Source: Dasypus novemcinctus
Taxonomy: Eukaryota; Chordata; Mammalia; Cingulata; Dasypodidae
Assembly (NCBI RefSeq): GCF_030445035.2
Contig: NC_080680.1
Coordinates: 98,213,157-98,277,156 of the forward strand
Length of the DNA: 64,000 nt
Direction: 5' to 3'
Part shown: piece by piece, positions 45,090-56,226 of the stretch
Numbering within the stretch: position 1 is the first letter of the stretch
Layout of the letters: each line of letters starts with the position of its first letter
Notes under the pieces: generated by a model
Database searches by the model: none
The model's input: only the letters and a program-made list of their open reading frames with translations
Told to the model about the DNA's origin: nothing
Made by a program: the position numbers and the translations under genes

Positions 45090-45377
45090 TGGAATGTAAA
45101 ATTAGATCTATCTTTGCACATAGCCCTCATGTGTTCTCCACTGTGGTCCAGAAGACTCTGTTTACTTTTGCCACAAGGAATGGATTAATGAAGGAGGTAT
45201 CAGAATCTTTAAAAACTGTTTTTACTGGCTTTCCTTTCTAAGTGGAGAATGCTGATTGGAAAGGCTACATATGAAATGAGGCTCCTTATCTCAGTTCTCA
45301 TGATGACAGAAATGAACAAGTAGTGGACATGGTCATCAAATAGACAGCAGAGTGAATGTCATAATCAAATCTCAGGG

Positions 45378-45898
45378 GTATTAGTCAAGGTTCTTTAGGA
45401 AAACAGAACTGACAGAAGATATCTGTAAATATTATGAGATTTTATAAAAATTGACTTACATGACTGTGGGGATGCACAAGTCCAAAATCTGTAGGGTAGG
45501 CTGAAAGCTGGGAACTCCCATGACAGTTTTCAATGAATTCCCCAAGAGAAGCTGGCTGGCTGAAGTAGAGATGGAAATTCTCTCCTAACTGTTGAAATCA
45601 TCACTTCAACTTTTTTTTTTTTGTCTTTATTTTCTTTTAAATGTTACATTCAAAAAATATGAGGTCCCCATATACCGCCCCCCACCCCATCCCTCTCACA
45701 TTACTTCTACTTTTAAAGCCTTCAACTGATTGGATAAGATGTTGAAGGCAATCTCCTCAGTTGAATGTAGATTAAATCAATTTACTGATAATTTAAGTCC
45801 ATGATATGTCCTCACAGTAACAATCAGGCCAGTGCTTGCTTAACTAAATGAAGGGACTCTGTCACCGGCCAAGCTGACATATGAATCTATCCATCACA
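45378..45898 (-). mobile_element. MLT2-like ERV-L LTR, split by an L1 3' end
   Basis: On the minus strand it starts TGTGATGGATAGATTCATAT, GTCAGCTTGGCC and ends with CAGTTCTGTTTTCC, AAAGAACCTTGACTAATAC, the hallmark ends of MLT2 LTRs. ATCCAATCAGTTGAAGGC is also typical. It directly adjoins ERV-L internal sequence at 45899, so it is the 3' LTR of the minus-strand copy. Confidence 0.8.
45608..45708 (-). mobile_element. L1 3'-end fragment, about 100 bp
   Basis: A poly(T), then TGTTACATTCAAAAAATATG, AGGTCCCCATATACCG: the reverse complement of the type 2 L1 3' end. The flanks ACTTCAACTTTTT and ACTTCTACTTTTA form a probable target duplication in the LTR. The insertion is severely 5'-truncated. Confidence 0.75.
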
Positions 45899-47300
45899 GT
45901 CCACCTCTTGTCAACTTGGCAGTCATGCACATCACATTAAATCATATTTAATCTCTAAACAAAAAACAGTAATAGTCATATTTTTGCTTAACAGTACTCA
46001 ACTGTTCTCTACACAACTGTAAATGCACTAAATCTCTCCAGAATAGGCTGCAAATCTTTGGATAATATTCACTCTTAAACTTGATATCTTATAACTTAAA
46101 TACTATGACATGAAACTAAAACAACTTATGTCATATGATAAGGTGATTGATGGGGAGAAAACAAATATATTTGCTTTATGTACATATACAAACATACTCA
46201 TAACAAAACAAGGGAGAAATATTCATAACCACTATAGTTCTTGTTTCTATAACTGGTCACATGGTCATAGTTTGTATTTATCACTACCTTCTACTACCCA
46301 TTCCATGTTCCCTTTACCCTCAGCAAGCAACTCAGCTGGCCATAGTTCTTTGCCTTGTGGGGTGATCCAAACCTACATTCCTAAAGTTTCTGGGCCATTG
46401 GTAGTCCTGCCTGGATTGATTTTAATGAGAAGGCATGATAGTCCTAAAAGACACCCTAGCGGATCTCCTATACTCAGGGAAAACTCTTCTTTACCTGCAC
46501 TTGTGTAGTTACTGTCCTATTTCCCCTTGATAGGATCATTTCCCCCAGCCAGTAAAGTAATTCTCTTCTTTGCCTGTTAATTCAGAGGCATGAGGAGTCC
46601 AAAGTGTCCAGGTGGCAGTCTTAACTTTTAGTTCAATGGAATCATTGCTATGTCTCCTGGTGAAAGCACTCCTCATTTTGGAACTAAGACCTATAGACTA
46701 GCGAAGCTTAAGGCTGCAGGGACAGGGAGCAAACATTTTTCTAGTGGTGCCACTCCCATTTCTACGCCTTGATTCCTGGACCCACGAATCCTGGCTGTGG
46801 GGAAAATAGCACCATAGAGTGGATGCTGATTGAGAGCATACACAGCTTCCTGAAGAACATTGCCCCAGCCCTGTAAGATATTGCCATAATTGTCTTCAAA
46901 AGGCTGCCATTCCTCTGTTCTATCAATCCAGCTGCTTCAGGATGAAGGGGAATATGGTAAGAAGAGTCAATTCCATGAGTATGTGCCCATTCCTGCACTT
47001 CATTTGCTATGAAGCGGGTTCTTAATCAGAAGCAATGCTGTGTGGAATACCATGACGGTGAATAAGGCATTTTGTGAAACATGGATGGTAGTTCTGGCAG
47101 AAGCATTGCAGGCAGGGAAGGCAAACCCATATCCAGAGTATGTGTCTATTTCAGTAAGGCAACAATTTTGTGATTTCAATGCATCATCTGCTTGCTTTAA
47201 ATTATCCCATGCCATTAAGAGCACTCTCATGGTTCGATTACTCCTATTCCTATTTAAATTGGCCTATGGCAATAGATATAAGGTCCTCCACAGCTTTCTC
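45899..47300 (-). pseudogene. ERV-L integrase and 3' internal region
   Basis: The minus-strand frames 47230-47000 and 46998-46762 show the ERV-L integrase core in two phases. The first holds an EIDTYSGYGFAFPA block; the second begins with a WAHTHGID block and continues with HPEAAGLIE. The post-integrase region follows to the LTR at 45898. A frameshift separates the two frames and further stops occur. There is no RT or RNase H on this copy; it is truncated at about 47.3 kb. Confidence 0.88.
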
Positions 47301-47399
47301 CTCAGTAAGTGCTAATCTCATATAAGCAAGCATATGAGATAATTTGATTAGTTATTTTACCATTTCATAGTATGGACTGCCACTTTCTCATCATGGAAT

Positions 47400-47605
47400 A
47401 TAAAAGAAAGTCTTTCTGACCTTTCCCTGATCTCTGCATAGTAACCTTTCCATGAGGATTTGTTGCCTGCAGTACTTTCTCCAGAACCTCTAAACCGTAA
47501 ACTCCATCAGAGCATGGATTATATCTGTTTTGTTAATCACTGCACCTCAGGCACATAGGCAATACCTGGCACATAGTAAAGAGTTAATATTTGCTTAATG
47601 AACTC
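47400..47605 (+). mobile_element. L2 LINE 3' end
   Basis: It contains TAAACTCCATCAGAGCATGG, TTTTGTTAATCACTGCACCT, ACCTGGCACATAGTAAAGAG and the end TTTGCTTAATGAACTCATAA, the standard L2 tail pattern. Confidence 0.75.
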
Positions 47606-47733
47606 ATAAAGGCAAACGTCAACTTTGCAAAAAAATTTTTCTATTATAGTGCTTAACACATTTTTCTTCATCTGTTTTTCCTCCTTGATTGAATCACTCA
47701 AGAACAGAAACATAATAACAAAAATACCTAGTA

Positions 47734-48136
47734 GGGAAGCCAACTTGGCCCAATGGATAGGGCATCCACCTACCACATGGGAGGTCTGCGGTTCAAACCC
47801 AGAGCCTCCTTGACCCGTGTGGAGCTGGCCCATGTGCAGTGCTGATGCGCACAAAGAGTGCCCTGCCACGCAGGGTGTCCCCCGCATAGGGGACCCCCAC
47901 GCACAAGGAGTGAGCCCCGTAAGGAGAGCCGCCCAGCACGAAAGTGCAGCCTGCCCAAGAACAGTGCCACACACACGGAGAGCTGACACAACAAGATAAC
48001 GCAACAAAAAGAAAACACAGATTCCCGGTTCTGATGATAAGGACAGAAGTGGTCACAGAAGAACACACAGCGAATGGACACAGAGAGCCGACAACTGGGG
48101 AGGTGCGGGGGGTGATAAATAAATAAATCTTTAAAG
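47734..48136 (+). mobile_element. DAS SINE, full-length
   Basis: Head GGGAAGCCAACTTGGCCCAA, body with GCGCACAAAGAGTGCCCTGC, tail AATAAATAAATCTTTAAAG. It is close to the L2 end. Flanking duplication not clear. Confidence 0.92.
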
Positions 48137-48138
48137 TG

Positions 48139-48703
48139 TCTTTCAAATAACTTCTACAACAAAACCAACATTGGTACTACCATTATCAAAGAAGACACTG
48201 TGAAAAAACTGACTACTTACAGGCTCATCCTAAAGAACTTTATTTGTAAAAAAATAAAACTGTGAAAAAGCTGGAACAGTTTAGGTTGCTGAGTACAAAC
48301 AGAATTGATCTTCCAATAAATAGCCAAACTCCCTTCACCCCCTGCAAAAAAAGCATTACCTTAAAAGTGTCTGAATTTCTTTTTACTTTCTTATAATAAA
48401 AGAAATTCTTTCAAATTGTAATTAATTTGAATAGGCATTCTTCTTTTTAAAAATAACAGTTATCTCTAGAAATGTTAAGGGATCGGCTGTTAGTCATGCA
48501 CTCATTATGGCAAATCATTCAATGAGATTACCTTTCTTCTAATAACAGACCAGGAGAGGAATATAGGTAATTTTGGTGGAAAGAGTGCTTTGGTTGCTAA
48601 GATGGATTGCTACATATGGTAATTAGGGTAATTAGCATCAAGTGCTATAAAGTACAAGAGAAGCAGAGAAGTGAAAGGAAGCCAAGGATAAACTGCACCA
48701 ATT
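48139..48703. other. No recognised gene or repeat
   Basis: AT-rich, apparently single-copy sequence; short frames only. Nothing recognisable. It ends in the TTTAAAAACTGCCTAGG target of the ERV retrocopy. Confidence 0.5.
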
Positions 48704-48754
48704 TAAAAACTGCCTAGGCAGTTTATACCAAACCCAGGAGGTCTACTACAGTTT

Positions 48755-48962
48755 CTCCTTAGAGTTAACAAAAAGCATAGAAGAAATTAGCCCCACCTTA
48801 GAAGCCTTTAGACAGCAAATAGACTCCCTTGCCGCCATGGTGCTGCAAAATCACAGAGCCTTAAACGTACTAACAGCAGCACAGGGAGAAACCTGCCTGT
48901 TCGTTAAGGAGGAATGCTGTTTCTATGTAAATCACTCTGGCACAGTCCTAGACAGCATTTGA
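48755..48962 (+). pseudogene. ERV env transmembrane-subunit fragment
   Basis: One open frame of about 68 codons matches the ectodomain of a gammaretrovirus-type TM protein. It has a heptad-like segment, the conserved hydrophobic segment with LQNHRAL (48845-48865), then a CX6CC motif (48894-48920) and a following aromatic-Tyr-Val-Asn stretch. In living viruses this subunit drives membrane fusion. Here there is a stop at 48960-48962, the surface subunit and fusion peptide are missing, and the membrane anchor is not in frame. It is a dead fragment. Confidence 0.85.
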
Positions 48963-49357
48963 AACCTACAAGATAAAGCCCATCCACTTCGGGAGGATGT
49001 AACCTCTGGAGGGACCTGGGCTTTCTTGCTCCCATGGTCCAGTATGTCATAGCATATCCAAAAGGGGCCCCTTACCACCATCTTCTTTATCCTTTTAGCA
49101 GGACCATGTATTTTCAAAATTCTGCCTAAGTTTATTTCTTCCAGAATCAATGCCTTTCAGAACAAGGTATTAGTCATAGGGATTTCATTCAGTTCCAACC
49201 ACAGTGCTGGACCTGCCTGCCTTCAAACTCAAAAGAATAGCCAGAGAGTTTCACATCCTGTCAGGTGGGGACCTCTGCCCTTAACCAGCGCGAAGCAGCT
49301 CCAGAAGACTGATCAACGCCCTTAAGAATAAGGGTGTAAACTCTGAGGAGGGAGTTG

Positions 49358-49832
49358 AGGCAGGTTAGTATAGGAAACAAGGGAAGGCAGTCTTAACAAA
49401 GCCAGAATCATCACTGCTGAAACCCAGCAAAGAACATGGCCTTGAGACCCTGCCAGGAAAGCCCCTGAAGGAAGGCAGCTGTTTGAGAACAAAGCTGTAA
49501 TCATTGTAACCAAAAAGTCCGTAAAGATCCTGGTCTCAAGGTCTCATCTTTGAAACTCCTGGGCTACAAAGAAGCTCCAGATAACTCCAAACAGAAAGGC
49601 CTCCCTATTGGTTCCTTGAAAGCTAACAGGTGAAGGTAGAAAGGCAACCAATCAGGACGGCAAACAGCTGAGATCCCTCCTTAATTATGGCAGTGGGGAG
49701 AAGGAACGGCCTTGGAAAGACCTACCCTGGGTCCCATGATGTGCATCTCATCCTGTAGATGCCCATACCCATGTCTTGGGTGTGTACTATCTCTTTTCTT
49801 GTTTCTTAATAAACTTTTTACTCATTTGCCTA
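49358..49832 (+). mobile_element. U3-R part of the ERV 3' LTR
   Basis: A purine-rich CTCTGAGGAGGGAG, probably the polypurine tract, precedes TGAGGCAGGTT. The U3 has CCAAT-type boxes (TATTGGTTCC near 49604, AACCAATCAGG near 49648) and a TTAATTATG TATA-like element near 49682. AATAAA follows at 49808, and the sequence ends at GCCT before the A-rich tail. U5 is absent, as expected for an RNA end. Confidence 0.65.
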
Positions 49833-49855
49833 AAACAAACAAACAACTGCCTAGG

Positions 49856-52800
49856 ACCACTTTAAGACTTAGAAAAGTTACATTTTGATTTTGTTTCTGC
49901 ACTTTACCCCTTGCTCTAATACTATGGTTCACAATGGATTGTGAGCCAGCATTGGCAAAATAAACTTTATTTGTAGAAATTTATAGAATTTCTATTTGTG
50001 AAAAATTGATTTCAACTTTCAAACAACTCCATCACAAATAAACTTTTAAAGTTAAACCTGTTTATAAATTAAAGATTACAAAAATGAGTCTGAAAGTAGC
50101 CTTCTCATCAAGATGAATTCTTAACATCACCACTGCTTGGCTCATTTTCCTTATAGTCACAAGACTTTGGACAGTCAATGTGCCTACTGGTGTTATGAGG
50201 CAAAAATTAACTTTCTGCCCCTTTAGAAGGTCTGGGAGCCTCAGAAAATTCTTGTGATGATTTCATCACATGAACAAATTGTCTAACATAGAGCTAGAAT
50301 GATCCAATCACTGTATAACAAGCATATAACAAATTCACTAGCTTCACTCAAGGGAGAAAAAAATCACAACCAAAACACTTTTATTATTATATTACTACTC
50401 CATAAAATGTGGTATCTTTTTCATTATATAAAAAATGATAGTTCCACTATATTGAATTGTAATCACTTTGTTGAATATAAAACATAACTTAATTTTATTA
50501 CTTATTGAGTAAACTTATAAAATAAACACTGCATTTTATATAAAATGCACATTATAACAGAGACTATTTTTCATAATTCAGTGCAGTGCATAGTTCGTTT
50601 CCTTATTTACTTTTCAGTCTATGTATATTGTTAAAAGAAAAACTTTTCATGCAGTGTAGGATCTCACAGCATTATGAGCAAATCCTATTCAAAAAGTAGA
50701 AGGTAGCTCAGCCAAAGGGGTGAAAAGGGGGAGCTGAGTATACAGGGCAAATGCAGAAGCAAGCAAGGAAAAGGTTCTGGTTAGCCGACAATCAGGTCCA
50801 TTTTACATAGTGGGAGTCTTACAGAATGGGGAACAGATATACATTAGTTAGCAAGGTATGCGCACTCTGATGAACTGTCTCTCCTGGAGCAAAACTGGTT
50901 TATCACCAGGTGTGGCTCATCTGCAGTTCTGTTCTGTAAGGTACATTCCATCATTCCATTTTCTCAGAAGCCCCTAAAGGCCCATTGTTTTTGTCTTCCA
51001 GAAAATCCTTTCTTGGAAAGGGGTCCCTCCCAGGAATGCCCAATGTAGATGGCCATTTTATTTTACTTAATAATATTTAGTTAATAAATAATAATAATAA
51101 TAGAACCAAATAGCAATAGTTCTCAACTTTTTTTCTTCCAATAGGGAAACAATTTCCATTTCTCTAGAAGAAACCAGTGTTCAGAGGTAATGTGAAGTAA
51201 CAAGGAAGTCACTTTGTTTTAATATTTCAAAAAATCTAAAAGTGAAGGGGAAAGGAATAATTTCTTTAAACCCTTACATTCAGTACAGATGAAAAGAATC
51301 CTTATGTTCAGAACATCTTTTCAGTGGATGTTGATTCTATCAGGAATATACTTTTAATTTACCTTTGTTGAATCTTGTTTACCATTTTAAAAAATCATAA
51401 TGAGGGTCATAAAAGAACACTTGAATAAATGGAGAGATATATCTTAATTGTAGATTAAAAAACTGGCCCCTCATCCATCTGTGCAATGCCAAATTCTGCC
51501 AGAGGTTAGCCTCTTTAAGACTGTGATGAACTATTCAGGGATCTCATGGTTCCCTCAATTAGTCAACTGGTACCTGTGGAACTTCTCTTTCAATCTGAGT
51601 CAACTAACATCATCTCTCTTATCTTTTAAACTGTATACGTCTCTTTATTCCTTGCGTTTCCTTTGCTTAAAAAGAACCCTTTCTTTACTATTACCTGCTC
51701 TTGGTAGCACCTTTTCTCCAGATTACACCAACTCAAGGGTAAAATAAGATCACAATAAATCTCACAAATTAGTCTCTAACTCAGATTCTGCATGAGAATC
51801 TGTACCAACACTTCAAAAACTCCAGATTCCCTACTGAAAAGCCCTGGGTGCCCCAAGGGCTGTCTCGTGTATGCCCTACAGAATAATCCTCTTGGTTACC
51901 TACTTGGTCGGCACTATTTGCTCCTCTGCTGGTTATTTCCCCTGGGACTGCTAATGAACAAAACAGCAGCTATGCTGCCATGCCCACGGGTGGACCTACA
52001 TCTATTGGGACCCACCAAAAGACACCGATACTGACAGAAATTGCCAATGTCTATGCCACATGTCTTGTCCTTTGATACTTCCAAAGCTTTGCCACAAGTG
52101 CAGAAGATACTTTCTGTTCTCAGTGACCCAGCCATTATAATATTTACATATTTTCATTGTAGTCACCTTGATCTATCATTCTGAATCTGAGGACCAGGCT
52201 GCAGAACAATATTCATAAATAAATTTTTGCTATACTCAGATCATCTATCTGCTACAATGCTGCCAACCGCTGGTCCTTAAATCAAACATGGGCTCCTAAA
52301 AACTCTTCCCTAACTGAAAGAATTAAGCACTTATTCTTATTTTTTAGGAAAAAAAAAAACAACAACTTACTTCTTCTCCAGTTGATAAAGGAAACCTCTT
52401 CTTTATAGAAAAATGCTAGATAATAGATGTAGAAAAAAATTACAGAGTCAGAAAATCACCATCCGGCAACTCTATCTCCATCACCATGCAATAATTGATT
52501 CAGTCAAGGATTATAATCAATAAATGTCAAAACAATTAGCAAATAAAGCACACACAGAAAAATGCATTTACTGAATCTAAGTGGTAGGTAAATTATTTCA
52601 ACCTTCTATATGATTAAAAATGTTTCAATAAAAAGTTGGGAGGGGAAGTCTATCTTAATTTAAGATGAGGTCTTTCCCAGAAGAATTCATATTCTCTTAT
52701 TTAAATGAAACCCTAGTGCCTGATCCATCTGTCATCCAGGCATATCCAGATATACTTGACTTCTAAAGTGAATACAGCTTAAGCATTGGCTGAGAATCCT

Positions 52801-52915
52801 ACTACAGGTGAGTCATAATTTCTTCCCCCTTTCTGATCTGCTCAGCTCTGCTTTTTCCCACCTATCTTAAGAGTGATCCTTGAAAATAAATGACTTTACA
52901 ATTGCTTAGTAATAA
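49856..52915. other. No recognised gene or repeat
   Basis: About 3 kb with no feature I can name. Short open frames (for example 51481-51747 and 51792-52034) have no family resemblance and no splice or promoter context. A small AATAAT-rich patch lies at 51065-51105. Confidence 0.5.
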
Positions 52916-52917
52916 TG

Positions 52918-53060
52918 GGGTGCAAGCCAGAATCACCTATGGAGTTTTTCAACACACATATACACAGAGCCTGACCTTCATATATTTTGATTCATTGGGT
53001 CTTGGGTAGAACCTAGACACATGATTTTTTTTTTCAAGTCTCCAGCTAATTCTGATAAAA
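52918..53060 (+). mobile_element. hAT-type MER fossil (MER3/MER58-like)
   Basis: AAGCCAGAATCACCTATGG, AGAGCCTGACCTTCATATAT and TTTTGATTCATTGGGTCTTGG then CAGCTAATTCTGATAAAA resemble the inverted halves (AGAATCACCTGG and CAGGTGATTCT) of small hAT elements. Diverged; family uncertain. Confidence 0.4.
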
Positions 53061-53224
53061 GAGGAATGTTTCTATGAAACTATTTTTTAGGTTTTTATCA
53101 GAAGAATCTGTACATATAAAAAGGGAAGGGTAAGCTTCAGAAATAAAAAAGATAGTTTTTTTGAAACTAAAAAAGCACAAATTATTGGCATAGTAATTAT
53201 TAATGCTGCTCACTGATGTGTAAT

Positions 53225-53530
53225 TCTCTTTCCTACCCTTTTGATCTGGCCATGTGACTTGCTTCAGTCAATGAAATATAAGTGACAGTGGCATGTATTA
53301 CTTCCAAGCAGAAGTCTTTAAAAGCCAGTAAACAAACCACCTATCTTTTTTCCTGTCTTGGTAATTGTGAAGGCCTGTTTCAGGATGGAGCCTCCATCAG
53401 CCTAGATCCCCGATGAATGAAGTCTACCTATAAAGTCATATAGAACATGAAAGGTTAGTTTTTGTGGAAAACCACTGAAATATGGGAGTGGAGTTGCCCA
53501 TTAATGCTGCATAACCTAGCCTATTCTGAC
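53225..53530 (+). mobile_element. Ancient LTR-like interspersed repeat
   Basis: GGCCATGTGACTTGCTTCAG, TCAATGAAATATAAGTGACA, TTCCAAGCAGAAGTCTTTAA, and the end CATAACCTAGCCTATTCTGA then CTGATA recall a widespread placental LTR family. I cannot give the family name with confidence. Confidence 0.5.
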
Positions 53531-53749
53531 TGATAAATCAGAAAGTCTGGTTTTTTCAGAGTAAAAGCAGTTTAAGGAGAATTGGTTCTATCTTCATCAA
53601 TGACTACAAATTTACAGAGAAATTGAAAATGGAAGGAAAGGAGGAGGACTTGGGGTCAGAGAGACTAAAGTTTAAATCCGTGGTATTATTTATTTGATGT
53701 AATAATAAAAATAAAACCCAACAGCTGTATAATATGCAATATTCAATTA

Positions 53750-54405
53750 CTTTTAGTATACCCTAATATTTATGAAGTACTTGCTTGTACCAGGCATTGT
53801 TTTAAACACTTTTTTTAAATAATTTTCCTTTTTCTAATTTCTATTTATTTATTTATTTCTCTCCCCTTCCCCCCATCCCCCCACCCCAGTTGTCTGTTCT
53901 CTATGTCTATTTGCTGCGTGTTCTTCTTTGTCCGCTTCTGTTGTTGTCAGTGGCATGGGAATCTGTGTCTCTTTTTGTTGCGTCATCTTACTGTGTCAGC
54001 TCTCCGTGTGTGTGGCGCCATTCCTGGGCAGGCTGCACTTCTTTCACACTGGGTGGCTCCCCTTACAGGGCGCACTCCTTGCGCACGGGGCTCCCCTACA
54101 TGGGGGACACCCCTGCGTGGCACGGCACTCCCTGTGCGCATCAGTACTGCGCATGGGCCAGCTCCACACAGGTCAAGGAGGCCCGGGGTTTGAACCATGG
54201 GAATATGGTAGACGGATGCCCTATCCACTGGGCCAAGTCCACTTCCCATGCTAAACACTTTACATGAATTATTTCTTTTACCTCTCCATTTTACAAATGA
54301 GAAAAATAAAGTTTAAAGAAGTTAAATAACTTGCCCAAAGTCAGAAGGAAATGGTAGAACAAGGATTCTAATACAGGCTCTTAATCATTACTCTTTACTG
54401 CCTCT
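53750..54405 (-). mobile_element. MIR SINE, split by a DAS
   Basis: Left part CCCTAATATTTATGAAGTAC and CCAGGCATTGTTTTAAACAC. Right part GCTAAACACTTTACATGAAT, CATTTTACAAATGAGAAAAA, TAAATAACTTGCCCAAAGTC. Together they form a MIR in reverse. The split is the 10-bp duplication TAAACACTTT (53803-53812 and 54252-54261) made by the DAS. Confidence 0.85.
53813..54249 (-). mobile_element. DAS SINE, full-length, inside MIR
   Basis: T-rich tail side, TTGTTGCGTCATCTTACTGT, CACTCCTTGCGCACGGGGCT, head end GGGCCAAGTCCACTTCCC. Many CpGs are kept, as in a young copy. Confidence 0.93.
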
Positions 54406-54595
54406 CTGTGTGATTTTGAGCAAATTACTTGACCTCTTTGAACCTCAGTTTCCTCAATTTACAATGTGGATGAGAGCTACTTTGCAGGATTTTAGGAGGA
54501 TTAAATGAGACAATTATGTAAAGTGATTAATATGATTCCTGCTATATAATAGGCATTTAAGACATGGCAGCTATTGTATTATAGTAGCTAATATG
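54400..54595 (+). mobile_element. MIR SINE, opposite orientation
   Basis: TGTGTGATTTTGAGCAAATT, ACTTGACCTCTTTGAACCTC, AGTTTCCTCAATTTACAATG and GGAGGATTAAATGAGACAAT are the MIR core in sense direction. It stands back to back with the MIR on its left. Confidence 0.85.
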
Positions 54596-54774
54596 ACATT
54601 TATTTGCCTCTTCTATAAAAGATTAGTCAACATGGGGGGGGAAGGTAATATGAATGAATACTTGTCATAGTCTATGGGAATTCAGTACTGTAAAAAGATA
54701 AGTTAAAAAAATGATCAAATCATATATTACTATACTTGCATTACTTAATGCAATATTGAAATGACCATTACTGA

Positions 54775-55790
54775 CATTTTTTTTAATGTTCTTTATTTGA
54801 TGCTTTAGCATGCACAGCAATGTAAGGAGTGGTCCAACTGAGTAAGTCAGCATCTTCATCACTCCTAGTTAAGGTGGACAGGGAGTATCATCTGAGAGGA
54901 GTCAAGGTTGGGGTGAGGGGGTGAGTGGCAATCAGTAAACCACCTTCTAACTAATCCTCTTTCTCAAACAATTCTCTATAGGCCCCAACACAGTTGCAAG
55001 GCCCTGAGCATCCAAAGCTTGGGCCAACTCCCCATTTGCACAGTTGAGAGAAGAAAATGATATTCTCATCTTACAGCTTTCTTTCTCAGAGGAGTACAAG
55101 GCCTGGAAAGCAGTTGACTCCATGTCCAACTCAGACACAAGGATGCTGTGCTCCCCTAGGATAGTCTCATCTGCTGTCATCTCTTCCTGAGATGGCACAT
55201 TGATGTGCCGGGCCATCCCAAAGCTAGGAAGAAACTGAGTTCAGGGTGCAAGACCAGAGACCCTCCAACCATGATGATCCCTGGGACAGGAAGACCAAGG
55301 AACTCTACCCTCACCTGCTCCTCAGTACCCACAACATCTCCCTTGTCCCCCAGCAGAGTGCCATCAATGACTTCTTTTTTTTTTTTTTTAAGATTTATTT
55401 ATTTATTTAATTTCCCCCCTCACCTGGTTGTCTGTTCTCTTTGTCTATTTGCTGCGTCTTGTTTCTTTGTCCGCTTCTGTTGTCGTCAGCAGCACGGAAG
55501 TGTGGGCAGCGCCATTCCTGGGCAGGCTGCACTTTCTTTAGCGCTGGGCGGCTCTCCTTACGGGTGCACTCCTTGCACGTGGGGCTCCCCTACGCGGGGG
55601 ACGCCCCTGTGTGGAAGGGCACTCCTTGCGCGCATCAGCACTGCGCATGGGCCAGGTCCACACGGGTCAAGGAGGCCCGGGGTTTGAACCTTGGACCTCC
55701 CATGTGGTAGACGGACGCCCTAACCACTGGGCCAAGTCCATTTCCCAATGACTTCTTAAAACAGTTTTATAGGTGAGCGGTGGACTTGAC
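54775..55790 (-). pseudogene. Unidentified processed pseudogene with two DAS SINEs
   Basis: On the minus strand the block ends with AATAAA (in AAGCATCAAATAAAGAACAT, 54790-54803 area) and an A-run (T-run at 54777-54785 on the plus strand). This is the layout of an mRNA 3' end without introns. The upstream part has a coding look. One frame (55216-54947, 89 residues) starts MARHINVPSQEEM, is acidic at its N-terminal end, and contains ELAQALDAQGLATVLGP. A second frame upstream (before 55320) reads EEQVRVEFLGLPVPGI. They are in different phases, so frameshifts are likely. I do not recognise the parent gene. Two DAS copies (55377-55746 and from 55772) break its 5' part. Confidence 0.55.
55377..55746 (-). 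mobile_element. DAS SINE (left arm of inverted pair)
   Basis: T-rich tail, TTTGTCTATTTGCTGCGTCT, TGCACTCCTTGCACGTGGGG, head end GGGCCAAGTCCATTTCCC. It is flanked by the exact 11-bp duplication AATGACTTCTT (55366-55376 and 55747-55757). CpG-rich. Confidence 0.95.
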
Positions 55791-56212
55791 CCAGTGGTTA
55801 GGGCGTCCGTCTACCACATGGGAGGTTCAAGGTTCAAACCCCGGGCCTCCTTGACCCGTGTGGAGCTGGCCCATGCGCAGTGCTGATGCGCGCAAGGACT
55901 AACCCTGCCACGCAGGGGTGTCCCCCTCGTAGGGGAGCCCCACGCACAAGGAGTGAGCCCTGTAAGGAGAGCCGCCCAGTGTGAAAGGAAGTGCAGCCTG
56001 CCCAGGAATGGTGCCACACACATGGAGAACTGACACAACAAGATGACGCAACAAAAAAAAAAGAAACACAGATTTCTGTGCCGCTGACAACAACAGAAGT
56101 AGACAAAGAAGATGCAGCAAATAGACACAGAGAACAGACAACTGGGGTGGGGGAGGGTGAAGGGAAGAGAAATAAATAAATAAATCTTTTAAAAAATTAA
56201 AAATTAAAAAAT
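55772..56212 (+). mobile_element. DAS SINE (right arm of inverted pair)
   Basis: Head GAGCGGTGGACTTGACCCAG, full body, tail AAATAAATAAATCTTTTAAA. Flanks AAAACAGTTTTATA (55758-55771) and AAAACAGCTGTATA (56213-56226) match at 12 of 14 positions. It is head to head with the previous copy, with a 25-bp gap. Confidence 0.93.
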
Positions 56213-56226
56213 AAAACAGCTGTATA

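Larger units (their letters stand above)
48719..49844 (+). mobile_element. Class I ERV env-3'LTR segment copied from RNA
   Basis: The block begins inside env and ends about 20 bases after AATAAA (49808-49813) with the tail AAAACAAACAAAC. AACTGCCTAGG occurs at both edges (48708-48718 and 49845-49855). The left flank TTTAAAAACTG fits the L1 nick rule (TT/AAAA). There is no U5, no 5' LTR and no gag or pol. These features fit L1 copying of a 5'-truncated or spliced ERV RNA rather than a provirus. Confidence 0.75.

Noticed and set aside
51481-52034. Two neighbouring frames (88 and 80 residues) as exons
   Set aside because: No recognisable family and no supporting splice, promoter or repeat context. 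I leave the region unassigned.
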